Assembly (NCBI GenBank): GCA_042091035.1
Contig: JBELIG010000006.1
Span: 1-42,618, forward strand
Reading direction: 5' to 3'
DNA from: AM-2324 sp042091035
Lineage (GTDB): Bacteria; Bacteroidota; Bacteroidia; Chitinophagales; Saprospiraceae
DNA length: 42,618 nt
The position numbers were made by a program, and so were the translations under genes. Of the stretch, positions 9,168 through 19,700 are shown piece by piece. The notes under the pieces are model-generated. The model made no database searches. It was not told the DNA's origin and saw nothing but the letters and a program-made list of their open reading frames with translations. Within the stretch, counting starts at the first letter, position 1. Each line of letters begins with the position of its first letter.

Positions 9168-12100
9168 ATGAAGAATAATAATAAAGAAGTTTGGATTGGT
9201 CATAACGACATCAATAGTCCGGAGTTACAGGAAATAGCAAAGCAAGAGTTTGCAAACACTGTACCTGTGGTTGATTCAATGGCGGATGAGAAGGTAATGG
9301 AATCTTCGACGAATCGTCGTGATTTTCTTAAGTACCTAGGTTTTGGACTTGGAGCAGCTACTGTTGCAGCTTCTTGTGAGATCCCAGTGAAAAGAGCTAT
9401 TCCTTATGTGGTGAAACCGGACGAGATTGTTCCTGGTGTAGCTTCATACTATGCATCGTCTTTTGTTAGAGGAGGTGATTTCTCTTCTATTTTGGTTAAG
9501 ACTCGTGAGGGTCGACCAATTAAGATAGAGGGTAACAGTCTTTCTCCTGTTTCTCATGGAGGAACATCAGCTAGAGCACAGGCAGCAGTACTTGACTTAT
9601 ATAATGTGAACCGCATTAGCAAGCCAAGTATGCCATGGGCAGAGCTGGATCAAGAAATTATGAAAGCTTTAGCATCTTCTAAGAATATACGTCTTGTAGG
9701 TAACACAAATATGAGTCCTACTGCTAAAAAGGCAATGGGTGAATTCTTGGCGGCTTATCCGGCTGCAAAGGCTGTGAATTACGATGCTGTATCGGCTTCT
9801 GGTATTTTGGAAGCTAATGATGCAAGTTTCGGCATGGCAACTATACCTTCATACCACTTCGACAAAGCTGATTTCATTATCAGTTTTGGAGCTGACTTTT
9901 TAGGAACATGGATTTCTTCAGAGGAATTCCAGTATGGATATGTAAAGAATCGTAAAGTAGATCCTAAAGCGGAGACACCAACTATGTCTCACCATACACA
10001 GATCGAATCCTACATGTCTCTTACAGGTTCGAATGCAGATAATAGAATCATGGTTCGTCCTTCAGAGCAGGGTAGTGCTATAAAAGCATTCTACAATGCA
10101 TTGAAAGGATCAAGCATGGGTTCTGATTTGAATGAAAAGGCAAGAACTGCACTTGAGAAGCTTGCTGCGAAAGTAAAGGCTGCTTCAGGAAAAGTACTTG
10201 TAGTTTCAGGATCAAATAATGTAGCGGAACAGGTTGTAGTTAATGCGATCAACGAAATGTTAGGTAGTTACGGAAGTACAATAACATTTGATCGTGCATC
10301 AAACCAGCGTCAAGGTATAGATAAGAATATACTTGACTTAGTTGCAGAAATGAAGTCAGGAAAAGTAGATGCGATGATCGTAATGGATGCAAATCCAGCC
10401 TATGATCTTCCAGAAGCTTCTGATTTTGCTGCTGCAATGTCAAAAGTTAAGACTTCTGTATTCATGTCTTCTGTACCAAATGAGACTGGTGCACTTTGTA
10501 ACTATACAGCGCCTACACCACACTTCTTGGAAGCTTGGGGAGATGTAGAGCCTAAGAAAGGGATGTTTAGCATCGTACAGCCAACTATATCACCTTTATT
10601 TGATACAAGACAAGGAGAAGAGTCACTATTAGTATGGGCATCAAGTGCAAACTTGGATCAGACATCTGATCAGCCATACTACGAATATTTGAAAGCTAAT
10701 TGGGAGGCATCAATGTTCCCAATGCAAAATAACTTTATGTCCTTCCAGTCATTCTGGGATAAGACCTTACACGATGGTGTATTTACTGCAAAGGCTTCTG
10801 AGCCTGCAATAAACATGGTTGCGGATGTAAATGCATATCTAAATAAAATCAGTAAGCCTGGACAAGGAGAGGAGATCGTTCTATTTGAAACGATTGCAAT
10901 GGGTGCAGGAGAGTATGCTGATAATCCATGGTTGCAAGAGCTTCCAGATCCTGTAAGCCGCACAACATGGGGTAACTACTTTGGAATTCCAGTTTCTTGG
11001 GAAGGAGGTAATAGTATGGTTACATACAAAGACCTAAACCAAGGTGAGTATAAAGGTAATGCTGATATCGTTGAGGTTTCTGCGAATGGCATCGCTCAGA
11101 ATATCACTTGTATTGCATCTTTCGGACTTGCAACGGATACATTCTCTGCAGCCTTAGGCGCAGGACGTTCAGTTGTTGGTTTTGCTGGTAAGAATGTGGG
11201 TACAAACTCTATGTCTTGGTTGACAAGAGATAAAGATGGAAACGTTCAGTATTTCAATTCTCTTGATGCTGAGCCGAAGAAGACAGATTTAGTAGACACA
11301 GAATTCCCATGTGTTCAGTACCACCATACTTTCGGTATTACTGGTCAAGAAGATGGTAAGGAGATCAATGTGGATGAGAAAACACTGATGACAATTGGTG
11401 AAGGATTCCAAGGAGGTCTTACTGATCGTTCAATTATTTATCAAGCTAACCTTAGTGAGGTAAATGATCTAAAAGCAAAAATTGCTGAAAAACGTGATTT
11501 TGCGAAGCACTTAAATGATGCAACGCTTTATCCGTATGAAGAATATAATGAAAAATACTACAGCCAGGGTCATCACTGGGGTATGGCAATCGATCTAAAT
11601 GCATGTTTGGGTTGTGGAGCTTGCCAGGTGGCTTGTGTAGCTGAAAATAACGTACCTGTAGTTGGTAAAGAGGAGGTTTCTCGTCACCACGAAATGACAT
11701 GGTTGAGAATCGACCGTTACTTCTTCGGTGATCATGAGAATCCAAACACTGTTTATCAGCCTATGATGTGTCAGCACTGTGATAACGCTCCTTGTGAGAA
11801 CGTTTGTCCAGTAGGTGCAACAAACCACTCATCAGAAGGTCTGAACCAAATGACTTATAACCGTTGTATCGGTACACGTTACTGTGCAAACAACTGTCCA
11901 TTTAAGGTTCGTCGTCTGAACTGGTACGATTATACAACTGCCGATTTGTTTGGTGGAAACGAAGTTTCAGTAAATGGTGAAGAGATTCCATTCGGTGCAG
12001 ATAACCTGACTCGTATGGTTCTTAATCCAGACGTAACTGTTCGTTCTCGTGGTGTGATTGAGAAGTGTAGCTTCTGTGTTCAGCGTATCCAAGAGGGTAA

Positions 12101-12332
12101 GTTGACTGCGAAGAAAGAAGGTAGAGCACTTAGAGAGGGTGATGTTAAGCCAGCTTGTCAGACAGCATGTGTGACTGGTGCAATCACTTTCGGTGATTTC
12201 AATAATGAAGATGGTGCTTTAGCTAAGGCATTGGATTCAGAATTGAACTACCTAGTACTTGAAGAAACGAATGTTCAATCTTCAGTGCATTACTCTGCGA
12301 AGATCGTAAACAGAGACGAGGCTATTAGCTAA
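9168..12332 (+). CDS. actB: ACIII subunit ActB, molybdopterin-like plus iron-sulfur protein
   Basis: A 1054-residue fusion. The N-terminal region has RRDFLKYLGFG, a Tat-like motif, followed by AASC, which could be a lipid-anchored cysteine as reported for some ACIII complexes. Residues of about 80-780 resemble the molybdopterin oxidoreductase fold, which in ACIII is thought to lack the cofactor. The C-terminal part is a ferredoxin-like subunit: C813LGCGACQVAC, CQHCDNAPCENVCPVG, CIGTRYCANNCPFKVRR, and CSFCVQRI with CQTACVTGAI, enough cysteines for four iron-sulfur clusters. It would wire electrons from the quinol site to the hemes. It sits 63 bases after actA and 43 before actC. Confidence 0.93.
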   Translation: MKNNNKEVWIGHNDINSPELQEIAKQEFANTVPVVDSMADEKVMESSTNRRDFLKYLGFGLGAATVAASCEIPVKRAIPYVVKPDEIVPGVASYYASSFVRGGDFSSILVKTREGRPIKIEGNSLSPVSHGGTSARAQAAVLDLYNVNRISKPSMPWAELDQEIMKALASSKNIRLVGNTNMSPTAKKAMGEFLAAYPAAKAVNYDAVSASGILEANDASFGMATIPSYHFDKADFIISFGADFLGTWISSEEFQYGYVKNRKVDPKAETPTMSHHTQIESYMSLTGSNADNRIMVRPSEQGSAIKAFYNALKGSSMGSDLNEKARTALEKLAAKVKAASGKVLVVSGSNNVAEQVVVNAINEMLGSYGSTITFDRASNQRQGIDKNILDLVAEMKSGKVDAMIVMDANPAYDLPEASDFAAAMSKVKTSVFMSSVPNETGALCNYTAPTPHFLEAWGDVEPKKGMFSIVQPTISPLFDTRQGEESLLVWASSANLDQTSDQPYYEYLKANWEASMFPMQNNFMSFQSFWDKTLHDGVFTAKASEPAINMVADVNAYLNKISKPGQGEEIVLFETIAMGAGEYADNPWLQELPDPVSRTTWGNYFGIPVSWEGGNSMVTYKDLNQGEYKGNADIVEVSANGIAQNITCIASFGLATDTFSAALGAGRSVVGFAGKNVGTNSMSWLTRDKDGNVQYFNSLDAEPKKTDLVDTEFPCVQYHHTFGITGQEDGKEINVDEKTLMTIGEGFQGGLTDRSIIYQANLSEVNDLKAKIAEKRDFAKHLNDATLYPYEEYNEKYYSQGHHWGMAIDLNACLGCGACQVACVAENNVPVVGKEEVSRHHEMTWLRIDRYFFGDHENPNTVYQPMMCQHCDNAPCENVCPVGATNHSSEGLNQMTYNRCIGTRYCANNCPFKVRRLNWYDYTTADLFGGNEVSVNGEEIPFGADNLTRMVLNPDVTVRSRGVIEKCSFCVQRIQEGKLTAKKEGRALREGDVKPACQTACVTGAITFGDFNNEDGALAKALDSELNYLVLEETNVQSSVHYSAKIVNRDEAIS

Positions 12333-12375
12333 GATTAAGAAAATAATACTATAAACAACTCAAAGATATATTATA

Positions 12376-13779
12376 ATGAGTTCTGTTGTATCACCTATTA
12401 GACAGCCCCTTGTAACTGGGGGCAAAACATACCACCAGATTACGGAGGACATTTGTTCTCCTACAGAGCGTATGCCTGGAACTATGTGGTTTATTGCTTT
12501 TGCTGCTTCGATAGCCCTTTTAGGCGTTTTCGCATTCAGCGTATTTTGGACAGTGTACTATGGTATTGGTTCTTGGAACCTTAACCGTACGATCGGATGG
12601 TCCTGGGATATTACCAACTTCGTTTGGTGGGTAGGTATCGGTCACGCCGGAACCTTGATCTCTGCGATTCTATTATTGTTCCGTCAGAAATGGCGTACCG
12701 GTGTAAACCGTGCGGCAGAGGCGATGACAATATTTGCCGTAATCTGTGCAGGGCAGTATCCATTACTTCACGTTGGACGTATTTGGTTGGTTTTCTTCAT
12801 TTTCCCATATCCGAACACACGTGGTCCTTTATGGGTAAACTTTAACTCTCCACTACTTTGGGATGTATTTGCAATCTCTACTTACCTAACTGTATCCTTA
12901 TTATTCTGGTATACAGGTTTGGTTCCGGATTTTGCAACTATCCGAGATCGTGCTAAGGGTATAAGAAAAAGAATTTACAATGGTCTTTCTTTCGGATGGA
13001 CAGGTTCTGCTAAGCACTGGCAAAGATGGGAGGCTCTATCTCTTATCCTAGCAGGATTGTCAACTCCACTAGTACTTTCAGTACACACTATTGTATCCTT
13101 TGATTTTGCGACATCCGTGATTCCGGGTTGGCATACAACTATCTTCCCGCCGTACTTCGTTGCAGGAGCTGTATTCTCAGGATTCGCAATGGTACAGACT
13201 CTTATGATTATAACAAGAAAAGTACTCAAGCTTGAAGACTATATCACATTAGAACACATGGAGAGTATGAACAAGGTAATCCTTGTTACAGGTACGATCG
13301 TTGGTGTTGCTTATTTGACAGAGTTGTTCATTGCTTGGTATTCTGGATATATATACGAGCAATTTGCTTTCTACAACCGTGTTCTTGGACCTTTCTATTG
13401 GTCATACATCGGTATGATGACATGTAATGTATTATCTCCTCAGATCTTCTGGTGGAAGAAGATGCGTAGAAATGTTTTTGTGACTTTCGTAATGTCATTG
13501 TTTGTAAATGTGGGTATGTGGTTTGAGCGTTTTGTAATTATTGCTACTACACTTGCCCGTGATTATATTCCATCATCTTGGTCTTACTATACTCCTACGT
13601 GGGTTGAGATTGGTTTGTTTGTTGGTACTATAGGTTTATTCTTTACCCTTTTCTTACTATTTACAAGAGTTGCTCCAGTAGTTGCAATCGCAGAGGTTAA
13701 GAGTATTCTTAAATCTTCAGGTGATCAATATTCACATGGATCGCATGGGGCTGAAAATGAGAAGGAAGCTGTAAACTAA
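12376..13779 (+). CDS. actC: ACIII subunit ActC, NrfD/PsrC-like membrane protein
   Basis: A 467-residue polytopic membrane protein of the NrfD/PsrC family, with about ten hydrophobic helices. It is the quinol-binding membrane core of ACIII. Characteristic stretches are FVWWVGIGHAGTLISAILLL, RTGVNRAAEAMTIFAVICAG, HVGRIWLVFFIFPYPNTRGP and LSVHTIVSFDFATSVIPGWH. The last resembles the conserved helix with a charged and polar quinone-side surface. The tail HGSHGAENEKEAVN is hydrophilic. Its position between actB and actD and its pairing with the second NrfD-like protein (actF) make the ACIII assignment secure. Confidence 0.93.
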   Translation: MSSVVSPIRQPLVTGGKTYHQITEDICSPTERMPGTMWFIAFAASIALLGVFAFSVFWTVYYGIGSWNLNRTIGWSWDITNFVWWVGIGHAGTLISAILLLFRQKWRTGVNRAAEAMTIFAVICAGQYPLLHVGRIWLVFFIFPYPNTRGPLWVNFNSPLLWDVFAISTYLTVSLLFWYTGLVPDFATIRDRAKGIRKRIYNGLSFGWTGSAKHWQRWEALSLILAGLSTPLVLSVHTIVSFDFATSVIPGWHTTIFPPYFVAGAVFSGFAMVQTLMIITRKVLKLEDYITLEHMESMNKVILVTGTIVGVAYLTELFIAWYSGYIYEQFAFYNRVLGPFYWSYIGMMTCNVLSPQIFWWKKMRRNVFVTFVMSLFVNVGMWFERFVIIATTLARDYIPSSWSYYTPTWVEIGLFVGTIGLFFTLFLLFTRVAPVVAIAEVKSILKSSGDQYSHGSHGAENEKEAVN

Positions 13780-13807
13780 GTTAAGAACGAGTAGAAATTT
13801 AAGAATT

Positions 13808-14338
13808 ATGGAAAATCAAAATAAATCGGTTCTTTTCGGATTGTACAATGATGAAGAAGTGTTGCTGTCAGCTATAGAAAAAGCAAATGACCAGCACCTT
13901 GAAATTATGGAGGTATTTACGCCATTCCCAGTACACGGAATTGACGAATTATTGGGCTTTACAGAGTCTAGGCTGCACATTGTTGGATTTATTTTCGGTG
14001 CGATAGGAGCCTCATTTGCATTCTTGTTCATGACTTGGGTGTTTACAAGCGATTGGCCAATCATCTTTGGTGGTAAGCCATATTTTTCTGCGCCGGCATT
14101 TATTCCAATCACATTTGAGTTGACAGTATTATTTGCTTCTATAGCAATGGTTGTTACTTTTTATGCGATCTGTGGATTGTGGCCAGGGAAAGTGAATCCT
14201 ACATTAGATGATAGAATCACTGACGATAAATTTTGTATTGCTTTTGATGCAGATGCACACTCAAAAGAAGAATTGAACGCTATTAAGTTATTCTTCTCAG
14301 AGACACTTGCTGAGGAGGTTCACACAAAAGATATTTAA
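13808..14338 (+). CDS. actD: ACIII subunit ActD (DUF3341)
   Basis: A 176-residue membrane protein of the DUF3341 family. The soluble N-terminus has GLYNDEEVLLSAIEKAN and EVFTPFPVHGIDELLG, the signature of the family. Two transmembrane helices (about residues 57-80 and 103-128) are joined by a short loop containing WPIIFGGKPYFS. The C-terminus is a soluble FDADAHSKEELNAIKLFF segment. In ACIII structures this subunit packs beside ActC; it binds no redox cofactor. It starts 28 bases after actC. Confidence 0.92.
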   Translation: MENQNKSVLFGLYNDEEVLLSAIEKANDQHLEIMEVFTPFPVHGIDELLGFTESRLHIVGFIFGAIGASFAFLFMTWVFTSDWPIIFGGKPYFSAPAFIPITFELTVLFASIAMVVTFYAICGLWPGKVNPTLDDRITDDKFCIAFDADAHSKEELNAIKLFFSETLAEEVHTKDI

Positions 14339-14377
14339 TTCGAACTATAGCTTTAAAAGCCTAAAGAATAGAATAAA

Positions 14378-15265
14378 ATGAATGCTATAAAAAATACAGT
14401 ACTTGCTTTGATTCTTGGTATGGTGATTCTTTTCACTGTATCCTGTGATCCGGCAGGTCCAAATAACACTGGTACTGAGTTTATGCCCGATATGGGTCAC
14501 TCACTAGCTTATGAGGCGAATGTGTATGGAGATATTCGAGAATCCAATAATTGGGACGAAGAAAGTACCTTTAAAGTCAAAGACCTTTCCGGTCCAAGAC
14601 TTCCAGTAAACGGAACAGTGCCTCGTGGTTACGCAGGTATCTCTGCTTCTACAGGTAGTGAGGTGACAGAAATGATGGATGTATTGAATGGAGAAGCTCC
14701 TAATTCAGTTTACACGCCTAAGAATGGTCATGTTGGCTATTACTACGCCGATACAGAAGAGGAAAGAACAAGAGCTACGGCTGAGGTTATTGATAACCCT
14801 TTCCCAATAGAGGATGCTCGTTTAAAGGAAGCTAAAGAACTTTACAATATTTTTTGTGGAGTATGTCACGGCGAAAAAGGAGACGGAAATGGATATATCT
14901 ATGAAACTGGAGTATACCCGGCTGCACCGGCAAACTTCCTTTCTGAAGAATTCATTGCTGCATCTAATGGTCGTTACTACCATGCAATTATGCACGGTAA
15001 GAATGTAATGGGTGGTTATGCTGATAAAATTTCTTTTGAAGAACGTTGGCAAGTAATCCACTACATCCGTGTGCTGCAGGCAAAAGAGACGGGAACTGAA
15101 TATAGTGAAACTGTAAATACCTTAAATGCTAGTTTTGGAATTCCAAGAGCTAGTATGGTAAAGGCAGAAGTACATGAAGAAAACCATGATGAGGCACATG
15201 CTGAAGATCACGGTGCTGACCATGGACAACATGCATCTGATGATCATTCAGAAGGTGCTCACTAA
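14378..15265 (+). CDS. actE: ACIII subunit ActE, lipoprotein mono-heme cytochrome c
   Basis: A 295-residue lipoprotein. The lipobox cysteine is C23 (TVSC-DPAG) after a hydrophobic signal. A single heme site is C160-G-V-C163-H164, with M211 in KNVMGGYADKIS as the likely sixth ligand. It would be the mono-heme exit cytochrome of ACIII, on the periplasmic side. The last 35 residues are unusually rich in His, Asp and Glu (EENHDEAHAEDHGADHGQH and more), a tail not needed for heme binding and possibly metal-binding. It sits between actD and actF. Confidence 0.92.
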   Translation: MNAIKNTVLALILGMVILFTVSCDPAGPNNTGTEFMPDMGHSLAYEANVYGDIRESNNWDEESTFKVKDLSGPRLPVNGTVPRGYAGISASTGSEVTEMMDVLNGEAPNSVYTPKNGHVGYYYADTEEERTRATAEVIDNPFPIEDARLKEAKELYNIFCGVCHGEKGDGNGYIYETGVYPAAPANFLSEEFIAASNGRYYHAIMHGKNVMGGYADKISFEERWQVIHYIRVLQAKETGTEYSETVNTLNASFGIPRASMVKAEVHEENHDEAHAEDHGADHGQHASDDHSEGAH

Positions 15266-15311
15266 GAATATATTTGATTTAAGCTATTGAAAATATAAAC
15301 AAGCTTAGAAA

Positions 15312-16574
15312 ATGAACAATTTTACGTTTGAATCAAAGCAAAAAATGCTTTTTGGAGGAATGATGGGTTTAGGAGTAATCTGCCTTATTCTCTCACTTTT
15401 TATGGATGACTTGGGGCATCAGACTCGTTTCTGGTCGAACTTCATGCATAACTCCATTTTCTTTACAGGGATTGCCACTATGGTGTTATTCTTTGTAGCT
15501 GTCTCTGTAACTGCATGGGGTGGCTGGTATACTGTATTCAAAAGATTATGGGAATCTATGTATTCCTTCCTTTTAGGTCCTGCTTTGATACTTGTAGGTA
15601 TCATGGTTGTGGCTGTATATGGCGATTTGGCTCACGTTTACCACTGGATGCATCCAGGAGACGACGAGATACTTATTCACAAATCAGCTTTTTTAAATAA
15701 GAATTGGTATGCAATTGCATCTGTCGTAGTCGTAGGTGCTTGGGCGTTTTTCGCTTATAAATTGCGTGCACTTTCTCTTGCTGAGGATAATGGAAACGGC
15801 GGATTTGCTTTTCACAAGAAAATTAGAGTTTGGTCAGCAGCTTTCCTTCCTATTTTAGGTTTTTCTTCAGCTGCTATAATTTGGCAATGGGTGATGTCTG
15901 TTGACGCACACTGGTATTCAACACTTTTTGCCTGGTATTCAGGTGCGAGTTGGTTTGTATCAGGTATGGCTTTGACAGTTATACTATTGATATACTTCCA
16001 AGGTAAAGGATACTTTACAAAAGTGACTGATGAACATATTCATGATCTTGGTAAGCTAGTTTTTGCTTTCAGTATTTTCTGGACTTACTTATGGTTCTCG
16101 CAATTCATGTTGATTTGGTATGCAAATGTAGGAGAAGAAACCATTTACTTTTATGAGCGAATGAATGATTATCCGGTACTGTTCTTCGGTAATTTGCTCC
16201 TAAACTTTATCATGCCATTCTTCGTGTTGATGCGAAATGACACAAAAAGGAAAAGAGGTACTTTACTATTTGCTTCCTGTGTTGTATTATTTGGACACTG
16301 GATTGATTACTTCTTGATGTTGAAGCCAGGAATCTTACATACAGCACTACATGGCGAACATGCTCATGGTGCTATAGCGGGATTCTCAATGCCAGGTTTG
16401 ATTGAGGTTGGTACATTTATTGGTTTCCTTGGTTTGTTCTTATATATGACATTCAGAAGGTTAGCAAAAATGCCAATTGAAGCAAAGAATGATCCTTATT
16501 TGGAAGAAAGTGCGCATCACCATGTTGGATACGGTGGTGGAGAAATGCATCACGATGCGCATGAGCACCATTAG
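15312..16574 (+). CDS. actF: ACIII subunit ActF, second NrfD-like membrane protein
   Basis: A 420-residue membrane protein with about ten hydrophobic helices, the second NrfD/PsrC-like core subunit of ACIII. Visible blocks include VTAWGGWYTVFKRLWESMYSF, IIWQWVMSVDAHWYSTLFAW (a typical ActF helix), WTYLWFSQFMLIWYANV and FGHWIDYFLMLKPG. The extreme C-terminus, HHHVGYGGGEMHHDAHEHH, is His-rich. It lacks iron-sulfur or heme motifs, as expected. It is followed by coxB after 61 bases, which links ACIII to the terminal oxidase in one transcription unit. Confidence 0.92.
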   Translation: MNNFTFESKQKMLFGGMMGLGVICLILSLFMDDLGHQTRFWSNFMHNSIFFTGIATMVLFFVAVSVTAWGGWYTVFKRLWESMYSFLLGPALILVGIMVVAVYGDLAHVYHWMHPGDDEILIHKSAFLNKNWYAIASVVVVGAWAFFAYKLRALSLAEDNGNGGFAFHKKIRVWSAAFLPILGFSSAAIIWQWVMSVDAHWYSTLFAWYSGASWFVSGMALTVILLIYFQGKGYFTKVTDEHIHDLGKLVFAFSIFWTYLWFSQFMLIWYANVGEETIYFYERMNDYPVLFFGNLLLNFIMPFFVLMRNDTKRKRGTLLFASCVVLFGHWIDYFLMLKPGILHTALHGEHAHGAIAGFSMPGLIEVGTFIGFLGLFLYMTFRRLAKMPIEAKNDPYLEESAHHHVGYGGGEMHHDAHEHH

Positions 16575-16635
16575 GATTTGAGAATATTATATTTACAGTT
16601 TTAGTCTTATTTGACGAAATAAAAAAAGATATCCG

Positions 16636-17799
16636 ATGAATTCTTTACTCGGTTTTGTTTTAATCTCGGTTCTTATTCTGATAGTAATTGTACAGATTGC
16701 TAGAGTAACTGAGCTTGCTGGTATCAGAAGGGGTGACAAAGAAACTCAGAAGCTTACCAACAAAAGAAATGCGAACTACATGATGTGGTTCCTTGCAGGA
16801 TTTATGATTTTCTGCGTGGTATCTGCATTACATTATAAAAATTACTTCCTAGGATACGGGCCTCATACTGCTGCCTCATCTCATGGAAAGCTTATTGACT
16901 CATTATTCAATACCACATTGTTCTTTACAGGTATTGTATTCGTAGCAACACACGTAGCACTTTTCTATTTCTCATGGAAGTATAAGGAAGAGGAAGGCGT
17001 TAAAGCTGAATACATTGCTCATGATACTCGTTTAGAGATTATCTGGACTGCTATCCCTGCAGTTGTAATGGCAATACTTGTTGTATTTGGTCTTTCTGCT
17101 TGGAATGAAATCATGGCAGATACTGAAGATGAGTTTATCGAGATCGAAGCAACTGGTTACCAGTTTGCGTGGCATCTAAGATATCCAGGTTCGGATAACC
17201 TTTTAGGAACTCGTAACTACAAAATGATTGACGGAAGTAATCCGATTGGTCAAGATTGGGAAGATATTAAGAATCATGATGATCTTCACCCTGGTGAGAT
17301 TGTACTTCCTGTAGGAGAAAAAGTAAGAGTACGAATCACTGCAAGGGATGTACTACATAATTTCTATCTACCTCATTTTAGAGTGAAGATGGATGCAGTT
17401 CCTGGGATGCCGACATACTTTGTATTTACTCCAGAAGTAACGACAGAACAGTATCGTGAGAATCTTAAGGAATATGAAGAGTACCAGGGGCCGGCTGATT
17501 TGGAAGATCCGGAAGGACCTCAAAAGTGGGAAGTCTTTAATTATGAATTGGCATGTGCTGAGCTTTGTGGTAAAGGTCACTTTTCAATGAAGCGTATCGT
17601 AAAGATTGTTGAACGCGATGTTTATGATGCTTGGTTAAAAGAGCAACAACCTTACTATATGACTTCTATCAGAAATACAGATGCTGACCCATTCAAAGGT
17701 CAAAAGCTTGCAAGTGATTCTCCTGAAGAGGAGGCTCCTGCTGAAGAAGTTACAGAAGATGCTGATATTGTTGCAATGAATGCAGAGTCAGCAGAATAA
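16636..17799 (+). CDS. coxB: Cytochrome c oxidase subunit II
   Basis: Subunit II of a heme-copper oxidase, with the periplasmic CuA electron-entry site. CuA ligands are visible: H241 in DVLHNFYLPHF and C307-A-E-L-C311-G-K-G-H315-F-S-M318. The N-terminus has an extra hydrophobic helix (residues 1-23) ahead of the two usual subunit II helices (about 47-67 and 88-115, plus 135-155). There is no fused cytochrome c domain at the C-terminus, so electrons probably arrive from an ACIII cytochrome or a soluble one. The C-terminal 30 residues are Glu-rich. The 387-residue length is normal for Bacteroidota. Confidence 0.96.
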   Translation: MNSLLGFVLISVLILIVIVQIARVTELAGIRRGDKETQKLTNKRNANYMMWFLAGFMIFCVVSALHYKNYFLGYGPHTAASSHGKLIDSLFNTTLFFTGIVFVATHVALFYFSWKYKEEEGVKAEYIAHDTRLEIIWTAIPAVVMAILVVFGLSAWNEIMADTEDEFIEIEATGYQFAWHLRYPGSDNLLGTRNYKMIDGSNPIGQDWEDIKNHDDLHPGEIVLPVGEKVRVRITARDVLHNFYLPHFRVKMDAVPGMPTYFVFTPEVTTEQYRENLKEYEEYQGPADLEDPEGPQKWEVFNYELACAELCGKGHFSMKRIVKIVERDVYDAWLKEQQPYYMTSIRNTDADPFKGQKLASDSPEEEAPAEEVTEDADIVAMNAESAE

Positions 17800-17834
17800 T
17801 TGAAAAAAAACGATAATATAAATAATAATAAGTC

Positions 17835-19682
17835 ATGGTAATATCTAAAGGGATTCCTACTTATGAGGAAAAACTTATCGAAGAGTTAGGTTATGATGAT
17901 CATTTTCATGATCACCATGATGGCGATAAGTTCTCCGCGAACTTTATCAATACCTACATATTCAGTATGGACCACAAGATTATTGCTAAGCAATTCTTGA
18001 TTACTGGTATGTTTTGGGCAATTATCGGGGCATTAATGTCATTGGTTTTCCGCCTTCAACTAGGATTTCCAGAGGCTGATATGGCTTGGTTAAAGCCAGT
18101 TTTAGGTAAATGGATTACTGTCAATGCAGAAGGACTTGGTGCTTTATCGAACCAATTTTACTATGCATTGGTGACTATGCACGGTACAATAATTGTATTC
18201 TTTGTACTTACGGCTGGTCTTAGTGGTACTTTCTCGAACTTACTTATTCCATTGCAGATTGGAGCAAGAGATATGGCTTCGCCTTTGTTGAACATGTTAT
18301 CATACTGGTTCTTCTTCTTGGCGGGTACATTGATGTTCTATTCATTATTCCTAAGTACAGGTCCTTTCTCTGGTGGTTGGACGGCATATCCTCCTTTGAG
18401 TGTGCTACCACAGGCCTCTGATGGATCTGGAGCAGGTATGACCTTCTGGACTATATCCTTAGTATTCTTTGTGGTTTCAGTATTATTGGGTGGTGTGAAT
18501 TATATCACTACTGTACTGAACCTAAGAACGAAAGGTATGACCATGTGGAGAATGCCACTTACAATTTGGGCGTTTTTTATTACTGCAATCATAGGACTTC
18601 TTTCTTTCCCTGTATTGGTATCTGGTTTCTTCCTGTTGATGTTTGACCGAACAATGAATACTTCTTTCTTCTTGAATGAAATTTTTGTTGGAGGTGAAGC
18701 GCTGCAGCAAGTTGGTGGATCTCCGATCCTTTATCAGCACTTGTTCTGGTTCTTGGGTCACCCTGAGGTATATATTATTATACTTCCTGCAATGGGTATT
18801 GTTTCCGAGGTACTTTCAGTACATGCAAAGAAGCCAATTTTTGGATATAAAGCGATGGTATTCTCAATGCTTGCAATCGCATTCCTATCATTTATCGTAT
18901 GGGCACACCATATGTTTATGTCTGGAGTGAATCCATTTATTTCGAATTTCTTCGTGATCTTTACACTTATCATTGCTGTACCATCAGCGGTAAAAGTGTT
19001 TAACTGGATCTCGACACTATATAAAGGTAGTATCCGTTTCAACTCTGCGATGCTATTTGCTATCGGTTTTGTATCGATGTTCATTTCTGGTGGACTTACG
19101 GGTATCTTCTTAGGAAATTCAGCAATTGATATTCAATTGCATGATACATACTTCGTTGTAGCCCACTTCCATATTGTAATGGGTGTTGCTGCATTCTTTG
19201 GAATGTTCTCCGGAGTATATCACTGGTTCCCTAAAATGTATGGACGTTTCATGAATGAAACACTTGGTAAGATTCACTTCTGGGGTACCATGATTGGTGC
19301 TTATGCTGTGTTCTGGCCAATGCACTACATTGGTATGGCGGGTGTTCCACGTAGATACTACAGATTTGATACATTTGATTCATTCAGTCAATTTGGTGAA
19401 TTAAATAAGTTTATCACAGTAGCTGCAATTATCGTATTCTTCCTACAAGTAGTTTTCGTTGTTAACTTCTTCTACAGTATTTGGAAGGGACGTAAGCAAA
19501 CTGTAGCAAATCCATACGATGCTTCTACGATTGAATGGACTACACCGATCAATGCTGGTCACGGTAACTGGCCTGGAAAACTTCCAACAGTTCAGAGATG
19601 GCCTTATGATTATGGTAAAGACGGAAGAGAATTCTATCCACAGGTTGAGCCTGTAGGAGAAGAAGAATCTGAAGTACATTAA
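17835..19682 (+). CDS. coxA: Cytochrome c oxidase subunit I
   Basis: Catalytic subunit of an A-type heme-copper oxidase, 615 residues, twelve or more helices. The ligands are all present: H116 (low-spin heme) in VTMHGTII; the CuB site H309-P-E-V-Y313 with the His-Tyr cross-link tyrosine; H358 and H359 in WAHHMFMSG; H444 (heme a3) and H446 (low-spin heme) in VAHFHIVMG. A hydrophilic N-terminal extension contains DDHFHDHHDGD. It lies 35 bases after coxB and is followed by an intergenic hairpin before ctaB. Confidence 0.97.
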   Translation: MVISKGIPTYEEKLIEELGYDDHFHDHHDGDKFSANFINTYIFSMDHKIIAKQFLITGMFWAIIGALMSLVFRLQLGFPEADMAWLKPVLGKWITVNAEGLGALSNQFYYALVTMHGTIIVFFVLTAGLSGTFSNLLIPLQIGARDMASPLLNMLSYWFFFLAGTLMFYSLFLSTGPFSGGWTAYPPLSVLPQASDGSGAGMTFWTISLVFFVVSVLLGGVNYITTVLNLRTKGMTMWRMPLTIWAFFITAIIGLLSFPVLVSGFFLLMFDRTMNTSFFLNEIFVGGEALQQVGGSPILYQHLFWFLGHPEVYIIILPAMGIVSEVLSVHAKKPIFGYKAMVFSMLAIAFLSFIVWAHHMFMSGVNPFISNFFVIFTLIIAVPSAVKVFNWISTLYKGSIRFNSAMLFAIGFVSMFISGGLTGIFLGNSAIDIQLHDTYFVVAHFHIVMGVAAFFGMFSGVYHWFPKMYGRFMNETLGKIHFWGTMIGAYAVFWPMHYIGMAGVPRRYYRFDTFDSFSQFGELNKFITVAAIIVFFLQVVFVVNFFYSIWKGRKQTVANPYDASTIEWTTPINAGHGNWPGKLPTVQRWPYDYGKDGREFYPQVEPVGEEESEVH

Positions 19683-19700
19683 ATAATAAAAAGACTTAAT